A stretch of DNA of 64,000 nucleotides from CAWGHZ01 sp963775315 (GTDB lineage Bacteria; Pseudomonadota; Alphaproteobacteria; MPNO01; DASWLB01). Both the position numbers and the translations under genes were made by a program. The notes under the pieces are model-generated. The model did no database searches, had not been told where the DNA came from, and saw only the letters and a program-made list of their open reading frames with translations. Location of the stretch: NCBI GenBank assembly GCA_963775315.1, contig CAVZIN010000006.1, positions 1 to 64,000 on the forward strand, given 5' to 3'. This document shows, piece after piece, positions 40,081 through 54,104 of the stretch; positions within the stretch are counted from its first letter, which is position 1; each line of letters starts with the position of its first letter.

Positions 40081-41052
40081 CTACATCTTCGGCAGGAAGG
40101 CCGTGGTGAAGAGCTGATCGTCCGACGGCTTCGTCTTCAGCAAGTTCATCTCGACGAAGGTCTGCTTGAGCAGGGCGACCGACTTCGGATTGAACTTGCA
40201 GTCGGGGATGAAGCCCTTCACCTCCTCGTCATAGACGCGGGACATGTTGTCCGTCGGCTGCTTCAGCACCTTGGAGGTGATCTCGACGGTCTTTTCCTTG
40301 TGACCCTTGATGTATTGCAGCGTCTCGCTCCAGGCCGCGACGAAGCGGCGGACGAGGTCCGGGTTCGACTTCACCAGCGCCTTTCGCGCGTAGACGACGT
40401 GAGTGATGAAGTCGGGCACCAGATCGGCGAAGTTGTAAATCGGCTGGAGCTGCTTCTTCGATTCCAGGAGGTAGGCCACCTCGGTGGCAATCACCAGACC
40501 GTCGACTTGGTTGGTCTTGAGGGCCGAGAGGTTGGATTCAAGCCCGCCGAGCGCGACCACGGTGATCCCGTCGGTGCCCCAGCCGAGATGCTGCGACAGG
40601 CGCTTGGTCAGCCAGTCGGTGAGCGAGCCGAGCGTCGTGATGCCGAGCTTCTTACCCTTCAGCTCGTCCACCTTGGTGATCTTGCTGCCATAGGGCATCG
40701 AGACGCCGAGATTGTACGGCGCGCCGTAATAGGCGCAGACGCCGATGCCGGCGCCGCCCTTGGCATTGAACGCGAGGCCGGGGCCCGAGGCGAGGCCGAA
40801 ATCGATGTTCTTGCCGAGCAGGCCCTGCTGCACCTTCGCGTCGCCGGCGAAGCCCACGATCTTCACGTGGTCGAACCCGTGCTTCTGCATGATGCCTTCC
40901 TGCACGCCGATGTCGATCGGGGTGAAGGTCCAGGCGAACGGCACGGCCTTGCCGACCGAGATCGTATCGCCGGCATGCGCGCCGGTCGGCCCGCTGGCCA
41001 CCGTCAGCATCGCGGCAATGGCCGCCATCCCAAGATTTCGTGCGAGCTTCAT
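40081..41052 (-). CDS. ABC transporter substrate-binding protein, NMT1/SsuA-like
   Basis: 323 residues from the ATG at 41052. The signal peptide (AAIAAMLTVASGPTGAHA) is followed by a type-2 periplasmic binding fold like that of sulfonate, nitrate or pyrimidine-precursor binding proteins: FTPIDIGVQEGIMQKHGFDH, VDELKGKKLGITTLGSLTDW and LKTNQVDGLVIATEVAYLLE. No permease or ATPase gene is adjacent; the next gene is a MAPEG protein. It is thus an orphan binding protein that may serve a transporter encoded elsewhere. Confidence 0.85.
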   Translation of the reverse strand: MKLARNLGMAAIAAMLTVASGPTGAHAGDTISVGKAVPFAWTFTPIDIGVQEGIMQKHGFDHVKIVGFAGDAKVQQGLLGKNIDFGLASGPGLAFNAKGGAGIGVCAYYGAPYNLGVSMPYGSKITKVDELKGKKLGITTLGSLTDWLTKRLSQHLGWGTDGITVVALGGLESNLSALKTNQVDGLVIATEVAYLLESKKQLQPIYNFADLVPDFITHVVYARKALVKSNPDLVRRFVAAWSETLQYIKGHKEKTVEITSKVLKQPTDNMSRVYDEEVKGFIPDCKFNPKSVALLKQTFVEMNLLKTKPSDDQLFTTAFLPKM

Positions 41053-41304
41053 GGACGCCCCTCTCCCTTGTCGAACGTTGGCATTGCAGATACTGGCAGG
41101 CGTGAGGGTGCCCGTTCGGGCGCGGCCTTGGCAACGGGAATCGCGGCTCGCTGCGGACACCTCGCCGTGCGACCGCCCGCCGCAGTCGGCCCTCGCCTTC
41201 ACTGCGGATGTCATGCATAGTGCCGGAGCGATTTGGGGCTTTCCTTGACCGCCCGAGCGCGCTAAATGTCTCCAGATAGGACAGGATAGCTGACGGAATT
41301 CTCT

Positions 41305-45942
<4,638 letters not shown>

Positions 45943-45946
45943 CCCG

Positions 45947-47398
45947 ATGGGCAAGGTCACCGGATTCCTCGAGTTCGAGAGGCACGACCGCGGCTACGAA
46001 AAGGCCGAGGTACGGGCGAAGACGTGGCGCGAGTTCGTCAAGCCGCTGCCCGACCCGGAGCTCAACCACCAGGCGGCGCGCTGCATGGATTGCGGCATTC
46101 CGTTCTGTCACACGGGCTGCCCGGTCAACAATCTGATCCCGGACTGGAACAATCTGGTCTATCGCAGCCAGTGGGAGAACGCGCTCCGCGCGCTGCACTC
46201 GACCAACAACTTCCCGGAGTTCACCGGCCGCATCTGCCCGGCGCCGTGCGAGGCGGCCTGCACGCTGAACATCGAGGACAACCCGGTCACCATCAAGACC
46301 ATCGAGTGCGCGATCGTCGACCGCGGATGGCACGAGGGCTGGATCCGCCCGCTGGTGCCGGCGAAGAAGACGGGCAAGCGCGTGGCGGTGGTGGGCTCCG
46401 GCCCCGCCGGGCTCGCCTGCGCGCAGCAGCTCGCCCGCGTCGGCCACGACGTGACCTTGTTCGAGAAGTCCGACCGGATCGGCGGCCTGCTGCGCTACGG
46501 TATCCCCGACTTCAAGATGGAAAAGTCGCTGATCGACCGGCGCATCGAGCAGATGAAGGCGGAGGGCGTCACCTTCGCGCCCAACACCGAGGTGGGCGTC
46601 TCCGTCACCGTCTGGTCGCTGCTCGCCGAGTTCGACGCGCTGGCGCTCTGCGGCGGCGCCGAGTGGGGGCGCGATCTCGAGGTGCCGGGGCGCGAGCTCG
46701 ACGGCATCCATTTCGCAATGGACTTCCTGCCGCAGCAGAACAAGCGCAACGCCGGCGACGCCGAGCCGGTCGCAGCGCCGGAGGGCACGATCTCGGCCGC
46801 GGGCAAGCACGTGGTGGTGATCGGCGGCGGCGACACCGGCTCGGACTGCATCGGCACGTCGGTGCGCCAGGGCGCGGCCTCGATCGTCCAGCTCGAGATC
46901 CTGCCGAAGCCCCCCGAGCACGAGAACAAGGCCCTGACCTGGCCTGACTGGCCGCTGAAGCTCCGCACCTCCTCGTCGCAGGAGGAGGGGTGCGAGCGCG
47001 ACTGGGCGGTGCTGACGAAGCGTGCCGTCGGCGAGAACGGCAAGATCAAGGCGCTCGAGTGCGTGCGCGTCGAATGGGTGAAGGGCGAGTCCGGCCGGTT
47101 CGAGATGCGCGAGATGGAAGGCACGAAGTTCGACCTGAAGGCCGACTTGGTGCTGCTGGCCATGGGCTTCCTCGGCCCAAGGCGCGAAGGCATGATCGAG
47201 CAGGCGGGCGTCGCGCTGGATGCGCGGGGCAACGTCAAGGCCGACGTGAAGGACTACCGCACCTCGGTCGACAAGGTGTTCTCGGCGGGCGACATGCGCC
47301 GCGGCCAGTCGCTGGTCGTCTGGGCGATCCGCGAGGGGCGCCAGTGCGCCCGCGCGATCGACGAGTACCTGATGGGGACGACCAGCCTACCGCGCTGA
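45947..47398 (+). CDS. gltD: Glutamate synthase small subunit
   Basis: 483 residues. Two N-terminal 4Fe-4S clusters are carried by CMDCGIPFCHTGCPVNN and CPAPCEAACTLNIEDNPV. FAD binds at VAVVGSGPAGLACAQQLARV and NADPH at VVIGGGDTGSDCIGTSVRQG; VLLAMGFLGPRREGMIEQ and DKVFSAGDMRRGQSLVVWAI close the second FAD region. It feeds electrons from NADPH to GltB. Its last 12 bases overlap the 3' end of the convergent TRAP permease gene, so read-through from either side would form antisense RNA. Confidence 0.98.
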   Translation: MGKVTGFLEFERHDRGYEKAEVRAKTWREFVKPLPDPELNHQAARCMDCGIPFCHTGCPVNNLIPDWNNLVYRSQWENALRALHSTNNFPEFTGRICPAPCEAACTLNIEDNPVTIKTIECAIVDRGWHEGWIRPLVPAKKTGKRVAVVGSGPAGLACAQQLARVGHDVTLFEKSDRIGGLLRYGIPDFKMEKSLIDRRIEQMKAEGVTFAPNTEVGVSVTVWSLLAEFDALALCGGAEWGRDLEVPGRELDGIHFAMDFLPQQNKRNAGDAEPVAAPEGTISAAGKHVVVIGGGDTGSDCIGTSVRQGAASIVQLEILPKPPEHENKALTWPDWPLKLRTSSSQEEGCERDWAVLTKRAVGENGKIKALECVRVEWVKGESGRFEMREMEGTKFDLKADLVLLAMGFLGPRREGMIEQAGVALDARGNVKADVKDYRTSVDKVFSAGDMRRGQSLVVWAIREGRQCARAIDEYLMGTTSLPR

Positions 47399-49354
47399 GC
47401 CGGCCGACACCGCCGCCGCGCGGCGCATGCGCCGCTGCCAGAACTCGCTGGCAAGCAGGAGCGCCGCGAGCCCGATCCCGATCAGTTCGACCGCCCCGGC
47501 GCCCGGGAAGGCGCGCGCCGGGATCAAGAGCGCGATGCCGGCGATGCCGAAGAGCGCCCTGAGCGCCCAGCCCATCGGCCGCAGCAAATAGCCGAGAAGC
47601 CCTGCCGTCGCGAGCCACACCCCCGCGACCGCCGTGACGAAAGCGACCGCCGAGTTGTAGAGCGTGCCCTGCATGATCAGGTCGGGCGACATGACGAACA
47701 TCACCGGCACGACCAGCGCGGTCCAGCCGAGCTTGACCGAGGTCACCGCCGTCTCCATCGCCCCGGCCCCGGCGAGCGAGGCCGCGACATAGGCCGCGAC
47801 CGCGACCGGCGGGGTGATCAGCGAGACGATGCCGAAGTAGAACACGAACATGTGCGCCGCGATCGGCAGGACGTGGAGCTGGATCAAGGGCGGCGCCGCC
47901 AGCACCGCGACCAGCAGGTAGACCGCTGTCGTCGGCATGCCCATGCCGAGGATGATGCAGATCACCGCGGTCAGCGCGAGCAGCCCCGCGAGGTTGCCCT
48001 GGCCGAACTCGACCAGCACGAAGGTGAGGCCGAAGCCGAGCCCGGAAATCTGGATCACCCCGATGATGATTCCGGCCATCGACCCGATGGCGATGATGTC
48101 GACCGCCGTCGCGCCGGTGTCGCGAATCGATTCATAGATGCCCCTCGGACCGATCCGCCCTCCCTTGTAGCCGAAGATCCAGCTAACGATGATGATCGAG
48201 CCGGCGCCCCACAGCGCCGCTTCCTCGGGCGCCAGGTTGCCGACGAAGAGCTGGTAGATCAGTACGCCGAACGGGATCAGGAAGAACCAGCCCTCGCGGA
48301 TCACCCGGAAGAAGGGCGGGATCTGGCCACGCGGCACCGGTGCGATGTTCTTCCGCGCCGCCTCGAGGTCTGCATAGATGAAGATCGCGACGTAGTAGAG
48401 AAGCGCCGGCACGATCGACGCGATCACCACCTCGGAATAAGGGACCTGCAGGATCTCCGCCATCAGGAAGGCGGCGGCGCCCATGATCGGCGGCATGATC
48501 TGGCCGCCGGTCGAGGCCACCGCCTCGAACGCGCCGGCGGTCTTGGCGTCGTAGCCGGCCTGACGCATCAGCGGGATGGTGATCACCCCGGTCGACACCA
48601 CGTTGGAGACGGCCGAGCCCGAAATCGACCCGAACAAGCCGGAGGCGACGACGGCGATCTTGGCCGAACCGCCGCGCGTGCCGCCCATCAGCGAGGTCGC
48701 GATGTCGGTGAACCATTCCGACCCGCCGGTCTTCAGCAAGAGCTGGCCGAAGAACACGTACATGATCACCACCGTGCAGATGATGGTCATGGGCAGGCCA
48801 AGGATGCCGTTTGTGTCGACGGCGAGGTACGACGCGAGGTCGTAGAAATCGTGCGCCCGCGCCTGAAGCTTGCCGGGCACGACGTCGCCCCAGAGCCCGT
48901 AGGCGACGAAGGCGAGCACGATGCCGGTGAGCCCCCAGCCCGAGGTGCGGCGGAGCGCCTCGATGGTGAGCGGCACCAGGATCACCCCCACCGCGAAGGC
49001 CTGGTCGCGCATAAAGTAGAACTGGTCGACTAGCTTCGGATAGAGCCAGGCGAGGTAGGCGGCGGCGAGAAGCGACGCGACGGCGAATAGCGCGTCGTAC
49101 CACGGCACCCGGTTGCGCCGGGCGCCCTTCCTCGCCGGCGTGCGGATAAAGATGATCGCGAGCGCGAAGCCCAGGATGGCCGATAACGCCTGCTCGGTGA
49201 ATACCTGCAGGCCGAGCGTGACCTGGATCTGGCTGGAAAAGACGATCGAGATCAGGCTGATCGCGGTGCCGCCGACATTCGTCGCCAGCCGGTCGATGGC
49301 GGAGACGGGTGGCATGTCGCCGCCCGCCTCCGGGATTATCCGTTCCTCGGCCAT
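47387..49354 (-). CDS. TRAP transporter fused permease (4TM/12TM, TAXI type)
   Basis: 655 residues, an inner-membrane protein with about 16–18 helices that fuses the small (DctQ-like) and large (DctM-like) TRAP subunits. The DctM part shows GLFGSISGSAVSNVVSTGVI, AFEAVASTGGQIMPPIMGAA and the later repeat LGMGMPTTAVYLLVAVLAAP with VSLITPPVAVAAYVAASLAG. It imports its substrate with sodium or proton coupling, using the TAXI binding protein encoded 27 bp upstream. Known TAXI substrates are few (glutamate/glutamine and alpha-hydroxy acids have been reported), so none is assigned. Confidence 0.93.
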   Translation of the reverse strand: MAEERIIPEAGGDMPPVSAIDRLATNVGGTAISLISIVFSSQIQVTLGLQVFTEQALSAILGFALAIIFIRTPARKGARRNRVPWYDALFAVASLLAAAYLAWLYPKLVDQFYFMRDQAFAVGVILVPLTIEALRRTSGWGLTGIVLAFVAYGLWGDVVPGKLQARAHDFYDLASYLAVDTNGILGLPMTIICTVVIMYVFFGQLLLKTGGSEWFTDIATSLMGGTRGGSAKIAVVASGLFGSISGSAVSNVVSTGVITIPLMRQAGYDAKTAGAFEAVASTGGQIMPPIMGAAAFLMAEILQVPYSEVVIASIVPALLYYVAIFIYADLEAARKNIAPVPRGQIPPFFRVIREGWFFLIPFGVLIYQLFVGNLAPEEAALWGAGSIIIVSWIFGYKGGRIGPRGIYESIRDTGATAVDIIAIGSMAGIIIGVIQISGLGFGLTFVLVEFGQGNLAGLLALTAVICIILGMGMPTTAVYLLVAVLAAPPLIQLHVLPIAAHMFVFYFGIVSLITPPVAVAAYVAASLAGAGAMETAVTSVKLGWTALVVPVMFVMSPDLIMQGTLYNSAVAFVTAVAGVWLATAGLLGYLLRPMGWALRALFGIAGIALLIPARAFPGAGAVELIGIGLAALLLASEFWQRRMRRAAAVSAGSAR

Positions 49355-49381
49355 GGAAGGCCTGCCCCTAGGCCCGCCGCG

Positions 49382-50344
49382 CTACTTCGTGGCCATCCAG
49401 ACGCCGAGCTTCTTGTATTCGGCCTCGGCAGCGGGGTGATAGGGCACCGGCTGCTTCTTGCCCATGTCCTTGGGCTCCCAGGTGCGCCACATGGCGGCGG
49501 TCGACTTGATCTCGGCGCCGTGATCGTAGATCGCCTTGACCACCTTCTCGATCACGTCGGCCTTGACGTTCTTGTTGGCGAACAGGCCGAAATCGTAGCC
49601 GAACACGTGCGTCGGGCCCTCGATGCCGGGAAGCGCCTTGGCCGGCTGGACCAGCACGTAATAGACGCCCGGCAGGGCCTTCAGAGCCTTCTCCGCGTCG
49701 GGCCCCTCGGTGGCGAGGTCGATGAAGCGCGCGCCGCCATCGATGGTGGCGTTGGTCTCGGCAGTCGCGCCGGCGCCGAGGGCGGAGATGGTGCCGTCGA
49801 GCTTGCCCTGCTTAAGCAGGTTCCAGCTCTGGGCGAGGCCCACTGCCGGCACCTTTGTCACGTCATCATAGGACAGCCCGCCATTGATCAGTGCACCCCG
49901 CATGAAGAAGCGGAACAAGGGGGCGCCGTTGAAGCCGAAGGCCATGCGATGGCCCTTCAGGTCCTTCGACGTCTTGATGTTCTCCTTCGCCGGGGTCAGC
50001 ACGCAGTTGCGGAAGGCCATCAGCGTCGCGACGAGGCGCAGATTCTCGAACTTATGACCCTCCGACACGCCCGTGCCGGTCCAGGCCATATAGGTTTGCA
50101 TCAGGTTGGCGATGCCGAACTCCAGATCCCCGCCGTTCACGACCTGGATGTATTTCTGCGTTCCGGCCATCGCCTGTGTGCGCATCTGGAGGCCGGAATA
50201 TTGCGACACGACCTTCGCAATGGCGGCCCCCATCTGGTCGACGGCGGTTCCCTTGGTGATGCCCAGCCCGACCGTCTGCGCGTTCGCTGCGCAGGCGAGT
50301 GTCGCCGCGACGGCGCCGGCGGCGAGGAAAGTGGCGATTTTCAT
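49382..50344 (-). CDS. TAXI-family TRAP transporter substrate-binding protein
   Basis: 320 residues from the ATG at 50344 (AAGGGAGG upstream). A signal peptide (KIATFLAAGAVAATLACAANA) is followed by the TAXI binding fold: GLGITKGTAVDQMGAAIAKV, YIQVVNGGDLEFGIANLMQT, LKGHRMAFGFNGAPLFRFF and VGLAQSWNLLKQGKLDGTIS. The C-terminus (AMWRTWEPKDMGKKQPVPYH) is common in family members. It is cotranscribed with the fused permease. A 91-bp gap separates it from the upstream ABM-domain gene, so it may also be read from the larger liv transcript. Confidence 0.93.
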   Translation of the reverse strand: MKIATFLAAGAVAATLACAANAQTVGLGITKGTAVDQMGAAIAKVVSQYSGLQMRTQAMAGTQKYIQVVNGGDLEFGIANLMQTYMAWTGTGVSEGHKFENLRLVATLMAFRNCVLTPAKENIKTSKDLKGHRMAFGFNGAPLFRFFMRGALINGGLSYDDVTKVPAVGLAQSWNLLKQGKLDGTISALGAGATAETNATIDGGARFIDLATEGPDAEKALKALPGVYYVLVQPAKALPGIEGPTHVFGYDFGLFANKNVKADVIEKVVKAIYDHGAEIKSTAAMWRTWEPKDMGKKQPVPYHPAAEAEYKKLGVWMATK

Positions 50345-50435
50345 TTTGGCCTCCCTTATTGGACGATCCGTAACTCCCAGCACGCCTTTTACTTGACGCC
50401 TCAATTTGGCCTGAAATGCGCGACGCGGCAAGCCG

Positions 50436-50735
50436 CTAGCCGAAGGTGTTCGCCCAGGGCACGGCGTCGAACCGCTGGCGTTCGGCAACCCAGGGCGGGG
50501 TCGCCTCGCCCATCCGCTTCAGGCTCGCCGACTTCTTGTGGTCCTCCATCGCCCGGTCGTCGCGATAGACCTCGTAGATGTAGAGCTGGCAGGGGTCCGA
50601 CTTGTCGATCGAAACGTCGAACTGCAGGCAGCCGGGCTCGGTCTTCTTCGTGTTGGTCACGTGGGCGTGCAGCTCGCGCTGGAAATCGACCAGATGCTCG
50701 GGTTTCACCTTGATGCGCACGATGATGACGTGCAT
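50436..50735 (-). CDS. ABM-domain (antibiotic biosynthesis monooxygenase) protein
   Basis: 99 residues, one dimeric alpha-beta ABM domain: MHVIIVRIKVKPEHLVDFQR, EPGCLQFDVSIDKSDPCQLY and YEVYRDDRAMEDHKKSAS. Relatives include the quinol monooxygenase YgiN and LsrG-type enzymes, usually cofactor-independent oxidases or isomerases. It lies 11 bp downstream of the Rieske oxygenase gene, so it may act on that enzyme's product; this is inferred. Confidence 0.88.
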   Translation of the reverse strand: MHVIIVRIKVKPEHLVDFQRELHAHVTNTKKTEPGCLQFDVSIDKSDPCQLYIYEVYRDDRAMEDHKKSASLKRMGEATPPWVAERQRFDAVPWANTFG

Positions 50736-50746
50736 TGGGGTCCCTC

Positions 50747-51766
50747 CTACGGGTTCTCGGCGGCGATCGCGGCCGCCAGCAGGTTGCGCGCCGCGATCGG
50801 CGCGGCATCGACGTTGATGTCGATGGTCGGCGCGCCGGGGCGCACGTCGTTCATGCGCCGCTGCGCCTCCAAAACGACGACATCCTCCTCGAATACCCGG
50901 ACCATGTCCTCGTCGAACACCCTGTCGAGAGCCGGATCGCCGAGACCGAAGCCGCGCACGAAGCAGAAGAAGTAGTGGGTCGTGGTCTCGGTCTCGGGCG
51001 TCGGGGCGGAGAGGGCCATGAGGTGGATGCGCGGCCCGTTGCCGCCGGTCGCGCGGTCGGCGCCGGAGCTGACGCAGACAGCATGGTTCACCGTGTAGCA
51101 GGGCGTGCGGTGTTCGACCACTTGGCCGCGGTCGACATTGCCCGGGAAGTTGCCCGCCGCCTGGTAGAGCGGCGGCGCCGGCCGGTCGAGTATCCAGCGC
51201 TCCAGCTTGACGAAATCCGCGCCGCGCTCGGTGCGTCCCGGAAATTCCAGGATGGCGGGCGTGCCGATCGAATTGACGTGGACGAAGGCGAGGTGCGTCA
51301 CGTCCAGAACGTTGTCGTTGATGAGCCGGTAGTCGCATGCGACCTCCAGCAAATGATGCCGCGACCGGCGCCACTCGGGATGACCCGCCCACCACCAGTC
51401 GGGCAGGCTCGCGGGATCGGCGCGGGCGGGATCACCCGTCCAGATCCACACCCAGCCCCACCGCTCGACCAGCGGATAGGCGCGCACGCGCGCGCCGGGC
51501 GGGACGGTCGACTGGCCCGGCACCTCGACGCAGTCGCCCGTCGCGTCGAACCTGAGCCCGTGATAGCCGCAGCGCACGTCGTCGCCCTCGATCCGCCCAT
51601 GCGACAGCGGCAGGTTGCGGTGGCAGCACCGGTCCTCCAGCGCGACGGGCGCGCCGTCGGCCCGGCGGTAGAGCATCACCCGCTCGCCGAGCAGCGTGCG
51701 CGCGAAAGGGGTCCGCCCGACCTCGTTGTCGCGCGCCGCCACATACCAGCAATTGCGCAGGAACAC
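50747..51766 (-). CDS. Rieske non-heme iron oxygenase, vanillate-demethylase (VanA)-like
   Basis: 339 residues. The Rieske 2Fe-2S ligands are in CCHRNLPLSHG and RCGYHGLRFDATG (CxH…CxxH). The mononuclear iron site is in the C-terminal domain at INDNVLDVTHLAFVHVNSIG, which supplies an Asp and His residues. The start FLRNCWYVAARDNEVG and the length resemble O-demethylase-type oxygenases such as VanA, dicamba demethylase and phenoxybenzoate dioxygenase. No reductase (VanB-like) gene is in the window, so electrons must come from elsewhere. It follows the GMC gene by 6 bp. O-demethylation of a methoxylated aromatic is plausible but unproven. Confidence 0.88.
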   Translation of the reverse strand: MFLRNCWYVAARDNEVGRTPFARTLLGERVMLYRRADGAPVALEDRCCHRNLPLSHGRIEGDDVRCGYHGLRFDATGDCVEVPGQSTVPPGARVRAYPLVERWGWVWIWTGDPARADPASLPDWWWAGHPEWRRSRHHLLEVACDYRLINDNVLDVTHLAFVHVNSIGTPAILEFPGRTERGADFVKLERWILDRPAPPLYQAAGNFPGNVDRGQVVEHRTPCYTVNHAVCVSSGADRATGGNGPRIHLMALSAPTPETETTTHYFFCFVRGFGLGDPALDRVFDEDMVRVFEEDVVVLEAQRRMNDVRPGAPTIDINVDAAPIAARNLLAAAIAAENP

Positions 51767-51772
51767 GGGCAG

Positions 51773-53401
51773 CTAGCCGAGCTGCGCGGCCGGCAGGGGC
51801 GGACGGCCGCGGATCATGTCGGACGCCTTCTCGGCGATCATGATGGTCGGGGCGTTGGTGTTGCCGCCGACCACGCGCGGCATGACCGAGGCGTCGACCA
51901 CGCGGAGCCCCGCGATGCCCTTGAGCCGGAGTTCGGGATCGACCACGGCGTCGGGGTCCGCTCCCATGCGGCAAGTGCCGACGGGGTGGTAGATCGTCCC
52001 CGACGTCTCGCGCAGATAGGCGCGGAGCGCGTCGTCGGTTTCCACCGCGGAGCCGGGCTTCAGCTCGCGCCCACGATAGGCGGCGAACGCCGGCGCTTCC
52101 ATGATGCGGCGCGCCACCTTGAAGCCGCGCAGCAGCGTGTCGAGGTCGTCCGGCTCGGCGAATGCGTTGAGATCGATCCGGGGCGCCGCCTGCGGGTCGG
52201 CGGCGCGCAGGGTGACGCTGCCCCGGCTCTTCGGCCGCAGCAGGATGGTCGAGATCGAATAGCCATGGCCGTACCCCACGAGCCGGGCGTTCTGGCCGCG
52301 ATAGGCCGGGATGAAGCCGAGCTGGATGTCGGGCCGGTCGAGCCCCGGCAGGGTGCGAATGTAGCCGTTCCCCTCGACCACGTTGGACGCGACCATGCCG
52401 CGGCGGAACAGCAGGTAGTCGAGCCCCTCGACGGCCAGGCGCGGCGCGGCGCGGAACGAGATGCCGTACCCCGCTGTGCCCTTGCTCTCCACCTGGACCA
52501 CGCCGGACATGTGGTCCTGCAAATCACCTCCCAGCCGGGGCGAAGGATGGGCGACCGCGATGCCGAGCGCCTGGAGGTCAGAGGGGACGCCGATGCCAGA
52601 CCGCATCAGGAGCGCGGGCGAGCCGATCGCGCCGGCCGCGACGATCACCTCGCGCCGCGCGGAGACCGTGCGTGTCTGCCCGCCGGTCACGAGATCGACG
52701 CCGGTGGCGCGCTTCCCGTCGAGCACGACCCGCGCGGCGAGCCCGGCGGTGACGATCTTCAGGTTCGGGCGCGAGCGGGCGGGATCGAGATAGGCGACGG
52801 CGGTCGAGTTGCGCCGCCCGTTCTTCTGGGTGAGCTGGTTGAGCCCGACGCCTTCCTGGTCGTTGTCGTTGAAGTCGCGCCGGCGGCGAAGCTGGAGCTG
52901 GCCCGCGGCCTCGACGAACACCTCGTTGAGCGGGTTCGGCCGCTTCGGATCGGTCACGTTGAGCGGTCCGCCGGTGCCGTGATAGGGCGAGTTCCCCAGC
53001 GTCTCGTTGTTCTCGGCGCGGCGGAAATAGGGCAGCACCTCGCGGAACGACCAGCCGGGGCAGCCGAGCGCCGCCCACTCGTCGTAATCGCCCGGATGGC
53101 CGCGGATGTAGACCATGCCGTTGATCGAGCTCGACCCGCCCAGAACCTTGCCGCGCGGGATCATGATCTCGCGCCCGGCCGCATGCGCCTGCTTCTCGGT
53201 GGTCATGCGCCAGTTGAGCGTCTTGTGATGCAGCAGCGTGACCATCCCGAACAGCGGGATGTGGATCATCGGGTTGCGGTCGCGCCCGCCGGCCTCGATC
53301 AGGCAGACGGTCGCGCTCGCATCCTCGCTCAGCCGGTTGGCGAGGACGCAGCCGGCCGAACCGGCGCCGACGATCACGTAGTCGAAATTTTCAGCTTCCA
53401 C
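51773..53401 (-). CDS. GMC-family FAD oxidoreductase (choline-dehydrogenase-like)
   Basis: 542 residues from a GTG at 53401. FAD binds at FDYVIVGAGSAGCVLANRLS; the GMC signatures are RGKVLGGSSSINGMVYIRG and EVIVAAGAIGSPALLMRSGI, and the C-terminal catalytic region is YHPVGTCRMGADPDAVVDPE with the NTNAPTIMIAEKASD end. Members oxidise alcohols to aldehydes (choline, polyethylene glycol, other alcohols). It overlaps livF by 11 bp and leads into the Rieske and ABM genes, so it belongs to the transport/catabolism transcript. The substrate is unknown. Confidence 0.93.
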   Translation of the reverse strand: MEAENFDYVIVGAGSAGCVLANRLSEDASATVCLIEAGGRDRNPMIHIPLFGMVTLLHHKTLNWRMTTEKQAHAAGREIMIPRGKVLGGSSSINGMVYIRGHPGDYDEWAALGCPGWSFREVLPYFRRAENNETLGNSPYHGTGGPLNVTDPKRPNPLNEVFVEAAGQLQLRRRRDFNDNDQEGVGLNQLTQKNGRRNSTAVAYLDPARSRPNLKIVTAGLAARVVLDGKRATGVDLVTGGQTRTVSARREVIVAAGAIGSPALLMRSGIGVPSDLQALGIAVAHPSPRLGGDLQDHMSGVVQVESKGTAGYGISFRAAPRLAVEGLDYLLFRRGMVASNVVEGNGYIRTLPGLDRPDIQLGFIPAYRGQNARLVGYGHGYSISTILLRPKSRGSVTLRAADPQAAPRIDLNAFAEPDDLDTLLRGFKVARRIMEAPAFAAYRGRELKPGSAVETDDALRAYLRETSGTIYHPVGTCRMGADPDAVVDPELRLKGIAGLRVVDASVMPRVVGGNTNAPTIMIAEKASDMIRGRPPLPAAQLG

Positions 53402-54104
53402 CGGTTCCCACCCCAAGCACGCGGGCCTGGGCCTCCTCGTCGGTGCGGAGCGTCTCGGACGCCCCATGGTACACAATCCGCCCGCGCGACAGCACGATCG
53501 CATCGCGGGCGAAGGCGAGCGCCAGGTCGGCCTTCTGCTCGACCAGAAGGATGGTGAGGCCCGTCTCGTCGCGGATCTTGGCGAGCGCGTCGTAGAGGGA
53601 ATCGATCACGATGGGGGCGAGCCCTTCCATCGGCTCGTCGAGCAGCAGCACCTGCGGCGCGCCGACCAGCGCGCGCCCGACCGCGAGCATCTGCTGCTCG
53701 CCGCCCGACAGGCGGTTGCCCGGGTTGCGGCGACGGTTGGCGAGCGAGGGGAACAGCTCGTAGACCGCCTCGATCGTCCAGCCACCAGGACGGGCCGAGA
53801 CCGCGAGATTCTCCTCGGCGGTCAGCGAGGGAAAGATCTCGCGCTCCTGCGGCACGTAGCCGAGCCCGGCGAGCACCCGCCGATGGGTGGGCATGGCCTC
53901 GATTGCCCGATCGCCCAACCGGACGGTCCCGCGGTGGCGGGTCGTGTAGCCCATCAGCGTGCCGAGCAGCGTCGTCTTGCCCACCCCGTTGCGGCCGAGG
54001 ATGGCGAGCGTGCCGCCAGCCGGCACTGCGAACGACACCCCGTCCAGCACGACCGTCGCACCGTACCCCGCCACCAGCTCGTCGACGGCAAGCCCGAAGC
54101 TCAA
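53391..54104 (-). CDS. livF: Branched-chain-amino-acid-type ABC importer ATPase LivF
   Basis: 237 residues from a TTG that overlaps the livG stop (TTGA). Walker A is ILGRNGVGKTTLLGTLMG, the signature LSGGEQQMLAVGRAL, Walker B VLLLDEPMEGLAP and the H-loop-adjacent ILLVEQKADLALAF; YVPQEREIFPSLTAEENLAV is typical of LivF. The gene is the fifth of the liv group. The name reflects family only: such systems also import aromatic acids, urea or amides. Confidence 0.93.
   Translation of the reverse strand: MSFGLAVDELVAGYGATVVLDGVSFAVPAGGTLAILGRNGVGKTTLLGTLMGYTTRHRGTVRLGDRAIEAMPTHRRVLAGLGYVPQEREIFPSLTAEENLAVSARPGGWTIEAVYELFPSLANRRRNPGNRLSGGEQQMLAVGRALVGAPQVLLLDEPMEGLAPIVIDSLYDALAKIRDETGLTILLVEQKADLALAFARDAIVLSRGRIVYHGASETLRTDEEAQARVLGVGTGGS

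Noticed and set aside
41245..41250. TTGACC as a −35 box for gltB
   Set aside because: No −10-like hexamer occurs at 16–18 bp spacing, so no promoter is called.
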